Origin: Pseudomonas sp. GM80
Lineage (GTDB): Bacteria; Pseudomonadota; Gammaproteobacteria; Pseudomonadales; Pseudomonadaceae
Direction: 5' to 3'
NCBI RefSeq assembly: GCF_000282515.1
Contig: NZ_AKJD01000061.1
Coordinates: forward strand, 1 to 64,000
Length of the DNA stretch: 64,000 nucleotides
The notes beneath the pieces are model-generated. The model searched no databases, had not been told where the DNA came from, and worked only from the letters and a program-made list of their open reading frames with translations. Of this stretch, positions 63,865-64,000 are shown one piece after another. The stretch's first letter is position 1. Each line of letters opens with the position of its first letter. The translations under genes were made by a program, and so were the position numbers.

Positions 63865-64000
63865 ATGCCCGATGACATCCACTTCTACGAACCCGCCAAC
63901 GGCCACGGCCTGCCCCACGATCCGTTCAACGCCATCGTCGGCCCGCGCCCCATCGGCTGGATTTCCTCACAGGATGCCCAAGGCCAGTTGAACCTGGCGC
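63865..64000 (+). CDS. Flavin-reductase-like domain protein (partial, 5' end)
   Basis: The first 45 residues are in the window, from the ATG at 63865. MPDDIHFYEPANGHGLPHDPFNAIVGPRPIGWISSQDAQGQLNLA matches the N terminus of the flavin reductase-like (DIM6/NTAB, FMN-binding split barrel) family; PRPIGWISS is its hallmark. The enzyme would bind FMN in the cytoplasm; the substrate cannot be told from this fragment. The gene runs off the end of the window. Confidence 0.85.
   Translation, partial: MPDDIHFYEPANGHGLPHDPFNAIVGPRPIGWISSQDAQGQLNLA

Overview
The window is chromosomal DNA from a fluorescent Pseudomonas, most likely of the P. fluorescens group. The evidence is high-GC coding sequence, an MvaT-type H-NS analogue, two Pseudomonas REP families in intergenic gaps, a PctA-like chemoreceptor, and gene strings (panE / sensor kinase / adenosyltransferase / Nudix-ThiE / GST / argJ / secA / DUF721, and pyk / enoyl-CoA hydratase / ferredoxin reductase / GGDEF / class I fumarase) in the order I recall from P. 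aeruginosa.

Layout. 1-9.7 kb: metabolism and secretion (panE end, histidine kinase, PduO-type adenosyltransferase, Nudix-ThiE fusion, GST, argJ, secA, DUF721/DciA-like). 9.8-18.3 kb: HerA-like ATPase, an amino-acid chemoreceptor with a FliA-type promoter, a three-gene glycolipid/envelope operon, purU with a small conserved gene behind it, and mvaT. 18.4-26.8 kb: sbcB, then six overlapping or adjacent genes, RDD-SpoIIM-DUF4129-DUF4350-MoxR-DUF58.

26.9-46.7 kb is the accessory island. A minus-strand operon encodes a tandem Ig-like protein, a TccA-like protein with an unusual Ig-like C-terminal tail, a TccB-like pore and TcB-binding subunit, and a CBM-like/Ig-like protein that shares modules with the TccA tail. 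Divergent from it are a Hint-domain (self-splicing-type) protein and a four-cysteine-cluster protein. A second tandem Ig-like protein follows. No TcB (SpvB-type) gene is present in the window. A TccC-like RHS toxin gene lies 9 kb further on (55.4-58.2 kb), behind the housekeeping block of PilZ, lipoprotein, pykA, enoyl-CoA hydratase, ferredoxin reductase, diguanylate cyclase and fumarase. Three of these Tc-related transcription units carry a common 16-bp element, CTGTCAG-N2-CTGACAG or a close variant, upstream, which suggests one regulator controls the dispersed parts.

58.4-63.1 kb: a MifS/MifR (DctB/DctD-like) two-component pair followed by an alpha-ketoglutarate-type MFS symporter with a sigma-54 promoter and a palindromic upstream site. 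The window ends with a small secreted protein made of five DGYDRT-type repeats and the start of a flavin-reductase-domain gene. REP-type palindromes are frequent in the core parts and absent inside the Tc island. All functional calls rest on motif reading by eye; no database search was run.
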